NCBI GenBank assembly: GCA_964623085.1
Contig: CAZUTO010000004.1
Location: 31,563-95,562 of the forward strand
Direction of reading: 5' to 3'
DNA from: CAZUTO01 sp964623085
GTDB taxonomy: Bacteria > Pseudomonadota > Gammaproteobacteria > Pseudomonadales > GM7GCV1
Length of the DNA stretch: 64,000 nucleotides
Shown here: positions 46,658 to 56,824 of the stretch, piece by piece
Position numbering within the stretch: the first letter of the stretch is position 1
Layout of the letters: every line of letters starts with the position of its first letter
Notes under the pieces: generated by a model
What the model was told of the DNA's origin: nothing
Seen by the model: the letters and a program-made list of their open reading frames with translations, nothing else
Databases searched by the model: none
Made by a program: the position numbers and the translations under genes

Positions 46658-47785
46658 GTGTCAAAACGTGATTATTACGAAGTGCTGGGTGTAGATCGAA
46701 ATGCCGATGCCAAAGAGATAAAAAAGGCATATCGGCGTGTGGCGATGAAGCACCATCCAGACCGCAATGAAGGCAATACTGAATCCGAAGAGAAGTTTAA
46801 GGAGGCGAGTGAAGCCTACGAAATTCTCTCAAGCGAAGAAAAACGTGCGGCTTACGACCGCTTCGGCCATGACGGTGTAGATCCCAATCGTGCTGGCGGA
46901 GGTGGTGGTTTTAGCTCAGGTGGCTTTGGCGACATATTTGGCGACGTATTTGGTGATATTTTTGGTGGTGGAGGCGGCGGCGGTGCCCGACGTGCGCGCC
47001 GTGGTTCAGACCTTCAGTACAACCTAGAGTTAAGTCTCGAAGAGGCGGTGGCAGGTGTTGAGAAGAAAGTTCGCCTAAGGACCTTGGTGGGTTGCGGTAC
47101 CTGTAGTGGCAGCGGCTCTAAACCAGGGTCATCGCCGTCGACTTGTGGGACCTGTAATGGCCAAGGTCAAGTCAGAATGCAGCAAGGCTTTTTCTCCGTT
47201 CAGCAAACCTGTCCCCGATGTCATGGTCAGGGTCGTACTGTGACTGATCCCTGTGGTAGCTGCAGTGGACAAGGTCGAATCAACGAAACTAAAACACTTT
47301 CCGTCAAAGTACCCCAAGGCGTTGATACAGGTGATCGTATCCGGTTGTCGGGAGAAGGTGAGGCAGGACCAGATGGTGCCGCTGCGGGCGATTTGTTCGT
47401 GCAGATTCAGGTAAAACAGCACGCCATTTTCGAACGTGATGATGCAGATCTCTATTGCGAAATCCCGATCAGTTTTTTTGATGCTGGTTTAGGGGGAGAG
47501 ATTGAAGTTCCCACGCTCGACGGTCGGGTAAAGCTTCGTATCCCGACTGAAACACAAACCGGAAAAATGTTCCGCCTGAAAGGTAAAGGTGTCAAGCCAG
47601 TGCGCGGCCATACTCAAGGCGATTTACTTTGCCGTGTGGTCGTAGAAACGCCGGTTCGACTCAATTCCGAGCAAAAGGAACTGATGGAAAAGCTTAGAGA
47701 ATCATTAGATGGTGATAAGCATTCGCCAAGACGCAAAGGATGGTTTGATGGCGTCAAAAAATTTGTCGATGATCTGACGGGCTAG
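46658..47785 (+). CDS. dnaJ: Chaperone DnaJ
   Basis: Hsp40 co-chaperone (375 aa) that stimulates DnaK ATPase. The J domain (residues 4-70) holds the HPD motif in MKHHPDRNEG, a Gly/Phe-rich region follows, and four zinc-binding CxxCxGxG units appear: CGTCSGSG, CGTCNGQG, CPRCHGQG and CGSCSGQG. The substrate-binding C-terminal domain is complete. The start is a GTG at 46658, with AGAGG upstream. Confidence 0.97.
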   Translation: MSKRDYYEVLGVDRNADAKEIKKAYRRVAMKHHPDRNEGNTESEEKFKEASEAYEILSSEEKRAAYDRFGHDGVDPNRAGGGGGFSSGGFGDIFGDVFGDIFGGGGGGGARRARRGSDLQYNLELSLEEAVAGVEKKVRLRTLVGCGTCSGSGSKPGSSPSTCGTCNGQGQVRMQQGFFSVQQTCPRCHGQGRTVTDPCGSCSGQGRINETKTLSVKVPQGVDTGDRIRLSGEGEAGPDGAAAGDLFVQIQVKQHAIFERDDADLYCEIPISFFDAGLGGEIEVPTLDGRVKLRIPTETQTGKMFRLKGKGVKPVRGHTQGDLLCRVVVETPVRLNSEQKELMEKLRESLDGDKHSPRRKGWFDGVKKFVDDLTG

Positions 47786-47873
47786 ATTGCTTACTAGTTA
47801 TGCGCTCTAGCCAAATGATGTGATGATCGATATATCTGGCTACAATGTTCCCAAGTCGTTTATTTGAGACGCT

Positions 47874-48710
47874 ATGAGCGCCATTCAAGATAGACATATT
47901 TTGCCGGATTCCGCATCGCATTCACGTTGGCTAGTGGCATCCCTCGGTTTTTTGCTCTTTTTCGGTATTGTCCTGACTTGGATTCCAGCATTTGATGATG
48001 CTGCAAACCATTACCTGAACGAAGCTACCGGCGATACGCTGCTTGCCTATGGTTCAGCCAGAGCCATCAATGCTCTGATTTCAGTGATACAGTCTATCGA
48101 ATTGAGCGTCAGCCTCGGGGCTGGGGTGGCTGTGCATCTCGGTGAGGCACTCGATCCACTCAACGATCTCGTTGAACGTTTTTCTGCGTTTGTGCTCTAT
48201 GGCTTGGCGGGGTTAGGTGTTCAAAAGCTATTGCTCGTTGCATCGTCGAGCCTTGTTGCCAAAATTGTTGTCTCCTTAACGATGCTTGGTGCATGGTGCA
48301 CTTGGTTTATTCGGGGTAGTTTGCCGAATGTGTTCAAAATGTTTCTTATTGTGATGATTTTTCTGCGCTTTGCATTTGTTGTAGAGGTCGGCTTGAGTTG
48401 GGTGTTAGACAAAGCCTATTTCGACACTCAGCAACAAGAGGCACTATCAACGCTTGATGTCGCAGAAACGAAGTTACAGGCAATTCAGAACGAGTATATG
48501 GATGGTGTGGAAGACCAGGGCGTTTTCCGCGGAGCATGGACAACAGCCAAAAACCTTATCGGCACAGATAGCCAACAGCAGCAGGGTCTGACGGAATTGA
48601 CTGTCGATGCGTTAGTGCAACTTCTCGTCATTACACTCGTGCGCAGTATTTTGCTTCCGGTTGGGTTTTTGTGGGTGATGTATCTTATGATTCGACGATT
48701 TATCGCCTAA
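47874..48710 (+). CDS. Unrecognised multi-pass membrane protein
   Basis: 278-aa protein I do not recognise. About four to five hydrophobic segments: around residues 18-38, two near 100-142, 150-175 and 248-272. Between the last two lies a soluble, Gln-rich, partly helical region of about 70 residues (AETKLQAIQNEYMDG). No catalytic motif stands out. It follows dnaJ by 88 bases and precedes an acyltransferase by 83; both gaps are large enough for independent promoters. The good reading frame and ordinary base use suggest a genuine gene. Confidence 0.8.
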   Translation: MSAIQDRHILPDSASHSRWLVASLGFLLFFGIVLTWIPAFDDAANHYLNEATGDTLLAYGSARAINALISVIQSIELSVSLGAGVAVHLGEALDPLNDLVERFSAFVLYGLAGLGVQKLLLVASSSLVAKIVVSLTMLGAWCTWFIRGSLPNVFKMFLIVMIFLRFAFVVEVGLSWVLDKAYFDTQQQEALSTLDVAETKLQAIQNEYMDGVEDQGVFRGAWTTAKNLIGTDSQQQQGLTELTVDALVQLLVITLVRSILLPVGFLWVMYLMIRRFIA

Positions 48711-48793
48711 TAGAACTATAATAATTCTATTTCGTTATCAATATTCATTAAATCTATTCCAAAACGTTATCAATTTTATAGGTAAAGCAGCGT

Positions 48794-49741
48794 TTGAGTA
48801 AATCCGAGACTCCCAAATCACCGTCAGAACCATCATCAGATGACCATCAGGCGTTTTCTCATCCGAAATTTTGGCCTACTTGGATACTTATCTTCTTTCT
48901 GAAGTTTTTAGCAAGTCGACGGCATGCGACTCTGATTAAAACTGGTCGCCTGCTTGGGAAGGTCGGATATCGACTCGTTAAACGTCGTCGGCATATTGCC
49001 GAGACCAACATTGCGCTTTGCTTTCCCGAATTATCCAAAGAAGAGCAGGCCGAGCTCGTTAAGGCCACCATGATTGAAAACGTGATTGGTATGCTGGAGA
49101 CCGTTTGGGCATGGTATGGCGACACCTCTGATATGACGGAAAGGCTGACTATTGAAGGCGCTGAGCATTTAAAGAGTGCTATCGCAAAGGGCCGAGGCGT
49201 GGTGTTGGTCGGTGCCCACTATACGACGCTGGATCTAGGTGGTGTGATGATTAAGCCCGTCGCACCGCTTTCGGTGATTTACGCGGCCAACAAAAACCCG
49301 CTGCTGGACAAGTTTATTTATGAAGGTCGCATGAAAAATTTGAAAAGGGCGATCGATCGCTATGATATGCGTGCAATGGTGCGCGCGCTTCGCAAAGGCG
49401 ATGTGCTCTGGTATTCGCCGGATCAGGATTATGGCGCGTCTCTCTCTGTTTTTGCGCCATTTTTTGGGATTGAGGCGGCGAGTATTAAGACGACTTCTAA
49501 GCTCGCAAGCTTTAATGATTCACCGGTGGTGATTGTGTCTAATCACCGTGAGTCAGACGATATTCATTATCGGTTGCGATTTACTCCAGCACTGGAGAAC
49601 TATCCGAGTGGCGATGATATAGCAGACGTCACGAGGATCAACGAGGCCCTAGAAAAAGAGATTAGACGTTGCCCGAGCCAGTATATGTGGGTGCATCGGC
49701 GGTTTAAGACTCGTCCAGAAGGTGCGTCTTCAGTCTATTAG
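48794..49741 (+). CDS. LpxL/HtrB-type lipid A biosynthesis acyltransferase
   Basis: Inner-membrane acyltransferase (315 aa) of the LpxL/LpxM family that adds a secondary acyl chain to Kdo-lipid A or a precursor. The HX4D motif is in GAHYTTLDLGG. Other family blocks are WYSPDQDYGASLSVFAPFFG and QYMWVHRRFKTRPEG at the end. An N-terminal membrane segment precedes GKVGYRLVKRRRHIAETNI. The start is a TTG at 48794. LpxL and LpxM cannot be separated by eye. Confidence 0.9.
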   Translation: MSKSETPKSPSEPSSDDHQAFSHPKFWPTWILIFFLKFLASRRHATLIKTGRLLGKVGYRLVKRRRHIAETNIALCFPELSKEEQAELVKATMIENVIGMLETVWAWYGDTSDMTERLTIEGAEHLKSAIAKGRGVVLVGAHYTTLDLGGVMIKPVAPLSVIYAANKNPLLDKFIYEGRMKNLKRAIDRYDMRAMVRALRKGDVLWYSPDQDYGASLSVFAPFFGIEAASIKTTSKLASFNDSPVVIVSNHRESDDIHYRLRFTPALENYPSGDDIADVTRINEALEKEIRRCPSQYMWVHRRFKTRPEGASSVY

Positions 49742-49793
49742 CTTATGTAGCTCAAGAGGTATCTGAAGTTTGGTATCGTTAAGACTTCGCTTG

Positions 49794-49810
49794 GCCGAAT
49801 TCTATTCGGC
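49794..49810. repeat. Short palindrome at the ppx stop
   Basis: GCCGAAT, TCT, ATTCGGC: 7-base perfect arms around three bases, overlapping the last codons of the minus-strand ppx gene where it converges on the acyltransferase gene. No T-run follows, so termination is uncertain. Confidence 0.4.
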
Positions 49811-51346
49811 GGAATCCCAACTAAGGGTAATTCCATTGGGCCGCAGCATTTCAGATTCTGATTTTAAATCTTCCACGACCAAAGCATTGGCTTTGAGCCA
49901 GCCGTCGGGGAATGTTAAGCGGAGTGTAGATTGGTTGATGGCGAATTTGATTGCAGGCAAGAATTCGTCAAGCCGACGAATATTTAGCAGTACCGCTAAT
50001 CGAAGTACCACCACCAGCCATAACAGTGTTTGCCGATCCATGAGTTCAAATTGTTTGAAATCCTGATGGTCAAAACGTTTTCGATGGCCATCTAATAATA
50101 CCGCTAAGATGCTTTGCTCTTCCGTACTGAAGCCTGGTAGTCCAGCGTTTTCAACAATATAGGCAGAGTGACGATGAATTCCCCGGCGATTAATTTGAAG
50201 CCCTATTTCATGTAACGACACTGCCCAATGCAAAAAATCATTGGCAGTATCTGTTCTGTGTGGCTCGATGTTTTTACTTAACGGCAAAAATAGCTGATCG
50301 ACTGTTTTTTGAACGCGTTTGGTATGTGCTGTATCGACATCGTAACGCTGTACTAAGCTGTCTACGGTGCGTTGACGAATATCATGGTGCCGCATTCTAT
50401 CCGGCAATTCATAAAGCACGCCTTCTCTCAGAGCGCCGTCACTGACCGATAGTTCTTCTATTTCTAGTAGCTCAAAAATGGCGATTAAGATACCTAAGCC
50501 AGCGGGGAGGACAGCACGCCGGTTCTCATCTACGTCGAGTAGCTCTTTGGTATGGCCTTTATTGATGAACTGTTGACGCATCCAAATGAGTAAGCTTAGG
50601 GTGATTTTCCCATCAAAATCTTTATGGTTCGCTTCAAGATAGAGAGCGATGGCTTTGATGGTTCCCGATGAACCTAGTGCGACATCCCAGCCGGTGCTGA
50701 GGAATCGACGATATATCGCCTCTAGTCTTTGCTCAACGGCCAGTTGCGTTTTTTTAAACGAGTCCTCAGTAATCGCACCATCGGAAAAATATCGCTTTGT
50801 GAATACCACGCAACCAAGAGGTTGGCTGCTCAACTGAAGGATAGAAAATCCTTTTCCAATAATAAATTCGGTACTACCGCCACCAATATCGATGGCTAGT
50901 CGTTGGCCGTCATGATGGATAGTATGAGCAACGCCCTGATAAATCAGCCGCGCCTCTTCTTCGCCGCTGATAATTTCTACGGGCACCGGCATAAAGTCCC
51001 GCGCACGACGCAAGAACTCGTGAGCGTTGCGCGCGCGGCGCAATGTAAAGGTGCCCACTACACGCACGGACTCGGCGGGGATATCAGCAATAGTTTTTGC
51101 GAAACTTTGAAGGACCTTAATGCCACGTTCAATTGCGTCTTCGGTAAGTAGCCCATCTTCGTTTAGGCCGTCTGCCAGACGCACGATTTGTTTGTCCTTT
51201 ACCAGTGGTTGCAGTGCGCCGTTATTGATTCGAGCAGTGATCAAGTGAAAACTATTAGAACCAATGTCTATAGCGGCGATTGGCCCGCTACCGACGGTGT
51301 CTGTGAGTGTTTCGCTATTCGTGTTTTCAGGATTGGAGTCAGTCAA
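49802..51346 (-). CDS. ppx: Exopolyphosphatase (Ppx/GppA family)
   Basis: Hydrolyses terminal phosphates of polyphosphate (514 aa). The ASKHA-fold ATPase-like domain opens AAIDIGSNSFHLITARI, with the phosphate loop DIGGGSTEFI and LGSSGTIKAIALYLEA; an HD-type region with SLHEIGLQINRRGIHRHSAYI is at the C-terminal side. It follows ppk1 by 15 bases on the same strand, so synthesis and breakdown of polyphosphate are co-expressed. A GppA role cannot be excluded, but the ppk neighbour favours Ppx. Confidence 0.92.
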   Translation of the reverse strand: MTDSNPENTNSETLTDTVGSGPIAAIDIGSNSFHLITARINNGALQPLVKDKQIVRLADGLNEDGLLTEDAIERGIKVLQSFAKTIADIPAESVRVVGTFTLRRARNAHEFLRRARDFMPVPVEIISGEEEARLIYQGVAHTIHHDGQRLAIDIGGGSTEFIIGKGFSILQLSSQPLGCVVFTKRYFSDGAITEDSFKKTQLAVEQRLEAIYRRFLSTGWDVALGSSGTIKAIALYLEANHKDFDGKITLSLLIWMRQQFINKGHTKELLDVDENRRAVLPAGLGILIAIFELLEIEELSVSDGALREGVLYELPDRMRHHDIRQRTVDSLVQRYDVDTAHTKRVQKTVDQLFLPLSKNIEPHRTDTANDFLHWAVSLHEIGLQINRRGIHRHSAYIVENAGLPGFSTEEQSILAVLLDGHRKRFDHQDFKQFELMDRQTLLWLVVVLRLAVLLNIRRLDEFLPAIKFAINQSTLRLTFPDGWLKANALVVEDLKSESEMLRPNGITLSWDSAE

Positions 51347-51361
51347 AATGATTGGTCTTGG

Positions 51362-53419
51362 TTACTGTTGGTTGGCTTGAAAATATTTATAGACTCGTTC
51401 TTGAGATCGAACTTTACGGCGGTTGCCCCGGCTGACATATGTATTTGTTTGCTTGGCATCAATAACCCGCGCCTTTTGATTGTCGGCAATTTGAATATCC
51501 AGAATATCAATCAGCATTTTTTTGATGTTTTCATCGTAGATAGGGCAGCTTACCTCGACGCGATCGTCCAAATTCCTCGTCATCCAGTCGGCTGAGGAAA
51601 TAAAAACATCGGGCTCGCCCATGTTGTCGAAAACGAAAAGCCGAGAATGCTCGAGAAATCGATCGACAATGCTAATACATTGAATGTTGTCGCTGACATT
51701 GGCTTGTCCGGGGATAAGGCCACACATGCCACGAACGACCAGCTTGATTTCGACGCCGGCCTGACTCGCCTCGTACAACAAATTGGTTAGTTTGTGATCG
51801 ACGAGATTGTTCAGCTTGAGTTTTATGAGCCCTTTGCCGCCATTTTGAGCATGGTCCACTTCGCGTTGTATCAGTTTTTCGATGTTGGATCTGGTATTTA
51901 AAGGTGACACCCAAAGGTGCTTTAACTTTGGATGTTCGTAACTACGTTCTATAAAGTCGAACACCGATTCCGCTTCTGCGCAGATTTCTTTATGGCAGGT
52001 GAAAAGCGCATAATCGGTGTAAATCTTGGCTGTTTTTTCGTTGAAATTGCCGGTGCCGATGACGGCATATCGCTTTAGTTTTTTACCTTTTCTACGAGAC
52101 ACCACACAAAGCTTCGAATGAACCTTCAGCCCCGGAATGCCCAGGGTGACCTTAATGCCAGACTGGGAAAGTAGCTCGGTCATTTCTAGATTGTGTTCCT
52201 CATCGAACCTTGCTCGCAGTTCAATGTTTGCGATTACGCGCTTGCCGTTGTGTGAGGCGTCAATAAGCGACTCGATGACCCTCGAGCGTGTAGCAACACG
52301 GTAGATATTAATCCTAATCTCTTCTACTAAAGGATCCGTGGCTGCCTGACGGACGAATTCGGTAAAATGGCTAAATCGATGATAAGGGTAGTGCAGCAGA
52401 ACATCGCCGTCATCTATGGCCTCGAACAGATTTCGATGCTCATCAAATTGACGCGACCGAATGGCGGGCATTTTGGCGTATTCCAGACGTTTAAGTCGAG
52501 GCGAGCGAAAGCGGATGAAGTCCTTAAAGTTGCGGTAGCGTCCTCCAGGTATGACTGAATCACCGTCTTCAATACCTAGTTGATCGCACAATAGTTCGAC
52601 CATATCGTCGGGCATCTGTTTGTCATAGCTGAAGCGCACAGGTTCAGCCTTTAGACGCTGCTTCATTCCTGCCGACATCTTTTCAATGAGGCTCTGGTCG
52701 ACACCGCTTTCCAGTTCGTAACCTGAATCGCGTGAGATTTTTAGGGACCAGACTGCGACTGAATCATAATCCATGAAGGGCGCAAATATTTGGTCGAGGT
52801 TGTGCCGAATAACCTCATCCAATAGCATGAAATAGTTTCTAGCATGGCCTCGATCTGGCGGCACATTAATAAAACGTGGGACGACAGCGGGGACATCCAC
52901 TACTGCAATCTGTGCTTTGCCATCCTTGACGATTTTGGCCACGAAGTAAGGGGTATCTGCAGCGAGATGCTCTTCTAAATCGACTTTGTCTGTCACCCAT
53001 ATCGGCACGATGTGACGCAAAATCTTGTCCTGAAAATGCGTCCGCAGCCAATCTGATTGTTTGCTAGTGAGATCCTGATCGCGGATAAAGAAGATCTTTC
53101 TGCGGTTTAGCTCTTCCATCACATCTGAGTAGACGTCATCGAATTGCTTACTTAGTTGCATAATTTTCCGCTGAATTTGTGCGAGTAAATTACGAGCTGC
53201 TTCTTTGTCTTTTCTTTTTTTCGTTAGCTTAATCTTGCGGCGCACTGCGGCAACACGAACCTTAAAATATTCGTCCTGATTGCTAGAAAAAATGCCGAGA
53301 AAGCGAACGCGTTCTACAACAGGGTTACGCGCGTCTGCTGCCTCTTGTAGCACACGCTCGTTAAACGCAAGCCAGCTGAGTTCCATGGGAAAGTAATGTT
53401 CTTTGCTTTTCGGCGGCAT
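51362..53419 (-). CDS. ppk1: Polyphosphate kinase 1
   Basis: Reversible ATP-polyphosphate phosphotransferase (685 aa). The N-terminal domain starts ELSWLAFNERVLQEAADARN, the head domain follows, and the PLD-like C-terminal domains contain the phospho-His in GLKVHSKLCVV and the loop GTGNFNEKTAKIYTDYALF. A basic C-terminal tail follows. It lies 28 bases after valS and is transcribed in the same direction. Confidence 0.96.
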   Translation of the reverse strand: MPPKSKEHYFPMELSWLAFNERVLQEAADARNPVVERVRFLGIFSSNQDEYFKVRVAAVRRKIKLTKKRKDKEAARNLLAQIQRKIMQLSKQFDDVYSDVMEELNRRKIFFIRDQDLTSKQSDWLRTHFQDKILRHIVPIWVTDKVDLEEHLAADTPYFVAKIVKDGKAQIAVVDVPAVVPRFINVPPDRGHARNYFMLLDEVIRHNLDQIFAPFMDYDSVAVWSLKISRDSGYELESGVDQSLIEKMSAGMKQRLKAEPVRFSYDKQMPDDMVELLCDQLGIEDGDSVIPGGRYRNFKDFIRFRSPRLKRLEYAKMPAIRSRQFDEHRNLFEAIDDGDVLLHYPYHRFSHFTEFVRQAATDPLVEEIRINIYRVATRSRVIESLIDASHNGKRVIANIELRARFDEEHNLEMTELLSQSGIKVTLGIPGLKVHSKLCVVSRRKGKKLKRYAVIGTGNFNEKTAKIYTDYALFTCHKEICAEAESVFDFIERSYEHPKLKHLWVSPLNTRSNIEKLIQREVDHAQNGGKGLIKLKLNNLVDHKLTNLLYEASQAGVEIKLVVRGMCGLIPGQANVSDNIQCISIVDRFLEHSRLFVFDNMGEPDVFISSADWMTRNLDDRVEVSCPIYDENIKKMLIDILDIQIADNQKARVIDAKQTNTYVSRGNRRKVRSQERVYKYFQANQQ

Positions 53420-53447
53420 AGGATTCCCTTAACTGCTTGTAGCTAAA

Positions 53448-56294
53448 TCAAAGTGACTGAATCTCTGCGAGCTGATGTTGTAAACGTTTTGCAGCGCTTT
53501 CAGCCTCTTCGAGTTTTTGTTTCTCGGTGTTCACAACTTGCTCTGGAGCCTTGGAAACAAAGGCTTCGTTTTCAAGCTTAGCGCGAATCCGTGACTGTTC
53601 GTTATCAAGTTTCTCCAGTTCTTTTTGCAGGCGCTTTACCTCCGCTTCCGTATCGATGAGACCGGCCATAGGAACCAGTATTTCAAGATTTCCGGCCAGT
53701 GCAGTAGCGGACATGGGCGCTTTGGTGCCTTCTTGTAGCCATGTCACTGAATCAAGATTGGTTAGCTTGCGCAGCAGAACCTCTGTAGTCTGCAGTCGAT
53801 TTTGATCGCTCTCATCTCCTCCCTTAAATATGACGGGTATGGCTTTTTTCGGTGCGATATCCATTTCACCGCGAATATTGCGGATACCGAGAATCACCGC
53901 TTGAAGCCACTGAATATCCTGCTCTGCCTGTGGATCTATTTCGTCTTCAACCACTGTGGGGTAGGGCGCTAACATCAGAGTATCCATTATTGTATCGTCG
54001 GTTTGACCGGCCAAAGAACGGATGTTCTGCCAAATTTCTTCGGTAATAAAAGGGATGAGCGGGTGGCTCATTCGCAAAATCCCATCTAGCACTCTTACCA
54101 GCGTTCGGCGCGTACCTTTCTTGATCTTAGGGTCGGCTTCTTTGTCCCAAAGTACGGGTTTTGATAGTTCTAAATACCAGTCGCAGTACTTGTGCCAAAT
54201 AAAGTCGTAAAGTTCGTTAGCAACCAAGTCAAAACGATAGGCATCCAATTGTTTTGAAACTTCTGCGATGGTCTTTTGTAGTTCTGACGTGATCCAGCGA
54301 TCAGCCAGCGTGAGGCTATAGTCATCGGAATTATCTTGTCCGCAGTCTTCACCCTCGGTGTTCATCAGCACATAGCGACTAGCGTTCCAAAGCTTGTTGC
54401 AGAAGTTTCGATAGCCTTCTAAGCGTTGCATATCCCAGTTGATGTCTCGACCGGTCGACGCGAGTGCAATCAAGGTAAAGCGCAATGCATCGGCACCATG
54501 GGCTTCAATGCCATCGGGGAATTCTTTTTTGGTTCGTTTGACAATCTTTTCTGCGAGCTGCGGTTGCATCATGTTGCCGGTCCGCTTGCTGAGTAGATCA
54601 TCGATCGTGATGCCGTCAATCATATCCAGCGGGTCGATTACGTTGCCTTTTGATTTGGACATTTTCTGCCCACTATCATCGCGAATGAGACCAGTGACAT
54701 AGACTGTTTTAAAAGGTACTTCTTTGCAAAAATGCAGAGTCATCATAATCATCCGAGCGACCCAGAAAAAGATGATGTCAAACCCGGTTACTAATACATC
54801 GGTAGGGTGAAACTTAGCTAGATCGGGCGTCTTCTCTGGCCAACCCAGTGTTGAGAAAGTCCAAAGCGCCGAGCTAAACCAAGTGTCTAGAACGTCGTCA
54901 TCCTGCCGTAGCGGCACGTCTCCAAGATTGTTTTGGGAACGAACCTCCTCCTCGGAGCGGCCAACATAGACATTTCCGTTGTCGTCATACCAAGCAGGAA
55001 TGCGATGCCCCCACCAGAGCTGACGGCTAATGCACCAGTCTTGGATGTTGCGCATCCACGCGAAATACATGTTCTCATAGGATTTTGGTACAAACTTGAT
55101 ATCACCGGACTCGACGGCTTTGACGGCCTCATCAGCCAAAGGCTGAACGCCAACATACCATTGGTCTGTCAGCATAGGCTCAATCACCACACCGGATCGA
55201 TCACCATAGGGAACCTTGAGTTCATGATCTTTGATTTCTTCCAACAGGTCAGCATTTTCAAATGCCGCCACAACTTGCCTGCGCGCTTCAAATCGATCTA
55301 GCCCTTGAAGGTCATTCGGGATTTGTTCGGTTGGCTCAAGTGGTTTGCCATCAGAAGAGATACATTCGAATGCATCAGCAACTGTGCCGTCAAGGTTGAG
55401 TAAGTTGATAAGAGGCAGCTGATGACGCTTCCCAACTTCATAGTCATTGAAATCATGTGCAGGCGTTATCTTGACGCAGCCAGTGCCAAATTCTTTATCG
55501 ACGTAGTCGTCCGCAATAATGGGGATTTTGCGATTCACGAGCGGCAATAGTACTTCTGCGCCGATTAAGTCTTTGTATCGTTCATCGTCAGGATGGACGG
55601 CAACCGCAGTATCACCGAGCATGGTTTCTGGGCGTGTTGTCGCGACGACAAGGTAGTCCTTCCCTTCTGATGTTTTAACGCCATCAGCCAGTGGGTAACG
55701 GAAGTGCCATAGGTGGCCTTTCTTGTCGCGGCTTTCAACTTCTAAATCGGAAATAGCAGTTTTTAGCTTTGGATCCCAATTAACCAAACGTTTGCCGCGA
55801 TAGATCAACCCTTCTTGATGCAGGTGAACAAAAACTTCAGTCACAGCAGAGGACAGGCCCGGGTCCATAGTGAATCGTTCTCGATCCCAATCTACTGAAT
55901 TACCTAAGCGCCGCATCTGCTGAGTAATGGTGCCGCCAGATTCGGCTTTCCAATCCCAAATTTTCTCGATAAAAGCATCTCGGCCATAGTCATGCCGCGT
56001 TTTGTTTTCTTCGAGCGCCACTTTGCGTTCAACGACCATTTGGGTCGCAATACCGGCATGATCTGTCCCGACCTGCCAGAGCGCGCTTTTTCCGCGCATT
56101 CGCTGGTAGCGAATCAAGGTATCCATAATGGTGTGTTGAAAGGCATGACCCATGTGCAGGCTTCCTGTCACATTGGGTGGGGGAATCATAATGCTGTAGG
56201 CATCATCGGAATTCGATGGTTTGAAATAGCCCTGTTCTTCCCATTGCTGATACCACCGAGCTTCGGCGGCCACCGGATCAAAGTTTTTCTGCAT
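53448..56294 (-). CDS. valS: Valyl-tRNA synthetase
   Basis: Class I synthetase (948 aa) that charges tRNA-Val. The HIGH-type motif is in PPPNVTGSLHMGHAFQH, the editing domain holds TTRPETMLGDTAVAV, and KMSKS appears as KMSKSKGNVIDP. The C-terminal coiled-coil arm (LQKELEKLDNEQSRIRAK) is present. Full length. On this strand it is downstream of holC-pepA with a 530-base gap between. Confidence 0.97.
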   Translation of the reverse strand: MQKNFDPVAAEARWYQQWEEQGYFKPSNSDDAYSIMIPPPNVTGSLHMGHAFQHTIMDTLIRYQRMRGKSALWQVGTDHAGIATQMVVERKVALEENKTRHDYGRDAFIEKIWDWKAESGGTITQQMRRLGNSVDWDRERFTMDPGLSSAVTEVFVHLHQEGLIYRGKRLVNWDPKLKTAISDLEVESRDKKGHLWHFRYPLADGVKTSEGKDYLVVATTRPETMLGDTAVAVHPDDERYKDLIGAEVLLPLVNRKIPIIADDYVDKEFGTGCVKITPAHDFNDYEVGKRHQLPLINLLNLDGTVADAFECISSDGKPLEPTEQIPNDLQGLDRFEARRQVVAAFENADLLEEIKDHELKVPYGDRSGVVIEPMLTDQWYVGVQPLADEAVKAVESGDIKFVPKSYENMYFAWMRNIQDWCISRQLWWGHRIPAWYDDNGNVYVGRSEEEVRSQNNLGDVPLRQDDDVLDTWFSSALWTFSTLGWPEKTPDLAKFHPTDVLVTGFDIIFFWVARMIMMTLHFCKEVPFKTVYVTGLIRDDSGQKMSKSKGNVIDPLDMIDGITIDDLLSKRTGNMMQPQLAEKIVKRTKKEFPDGIEAHGADALRFTLIALASTGRDINWDMQRLEGYRNFCNKLWNASRYVLMNTEGEDCGQDNSDDYSLTLADRWITSELQKTIAEVSKQLDAYRFDLVANELYDFIWHKYCDWYLELSKPVLWDKEADPKIKKGTRRTLVRVLDGILRMSHPLIPFITEEIWQNIRSLAGQTDDTIMDTLMLAPYPTVVEDEIDPQAEQDIQWLQAVILGIRNIRGEMDIAPKKAIPVIFKGGDESDQNRLQTTEVLLRKLTNLDSVTWLQEGTKAPMSATALAGNLEILVPMAGLIDTEAEVKRLQKELEKLDNEQSRIRAKLENEAFVSKAPEQVVNTEKQKLEEAESAAKRLQHQLAEIQSL

Positions 56295-56824
56295 AAATAC
56301 GACTACAAAATTCCATGGAAGTAGGAACTTCCACTGAGTGAATTGAACTCGGAATTATACCCTGAGAAGATGGGTTTGATGCGGTGAAATTCTTCGCGTC
56401 GTAGAGCAGATACTACGTGCGTGAAATGAGCCCTATTACTTAAGAGCCAGTCTTTCTTGATATAGGTACAACGTTGTATCTAGCGGACACTGAGTTACTA
56501 GCGTTGTTAGTGCGCGTTGGTTTGTATTCACTGGTGCGCGCTTCTTTTCGCTCGGTATTATTCTGCTCCACAAGCTTTTCTAATCGCTTGAGTATGCGAG
56601 ATGTCTTGATTGCAGAATGAGTAAGTAAAGCCATGTTTGCCACTTCTTTTAGAGCGCGATATTAAAGAGTGATTATGCTATCGCTAAATTGTAAAAACCG
56701 GCTACAGCAGATTCCGTCAACGGAGCAGAAATCAGTCATTTCGTCATTAAAAAAGCAGTGAAAATGAGAACAGCAGCACATTTTTTTTTCAGTGCAGGCA
56801 TTAGTAACCTAGCTTGATGCCTAA
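56295..56824. other. 530-base region between valS and holC
   Basis: No clear RNA gene or large reading frame. It holds the small minus-strand frame at 56440-56643 described separately, a run of eleven T at about 56780 (A on the minus strand), and otherwise AT-rich sequence that probably carries the valS promoter. No perfect hairpin followed by a T-run was found. Confidence 0.5.
56440..56643 (-). CDS. Possible small basic protein, unknown
   Basis: 67-codon frame with AAGTGG six bases before its ATG. The product is hydrophilic, with a basic N-terminal helix (IKTSRILKRLEKLVEQNN) and a Ser/Asn-rich tail. I do not recognise it. It could be chance, since the region is otherwise empty; the ribosome binding site is the only support. 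Confidence 0.3.
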   Translation of the reverse strand: MANMALLTHSAIKTSRILKRLEKLVEQNNTERKEARTSEYKPTRTNNASNSVSARYNVVPISRKTGS

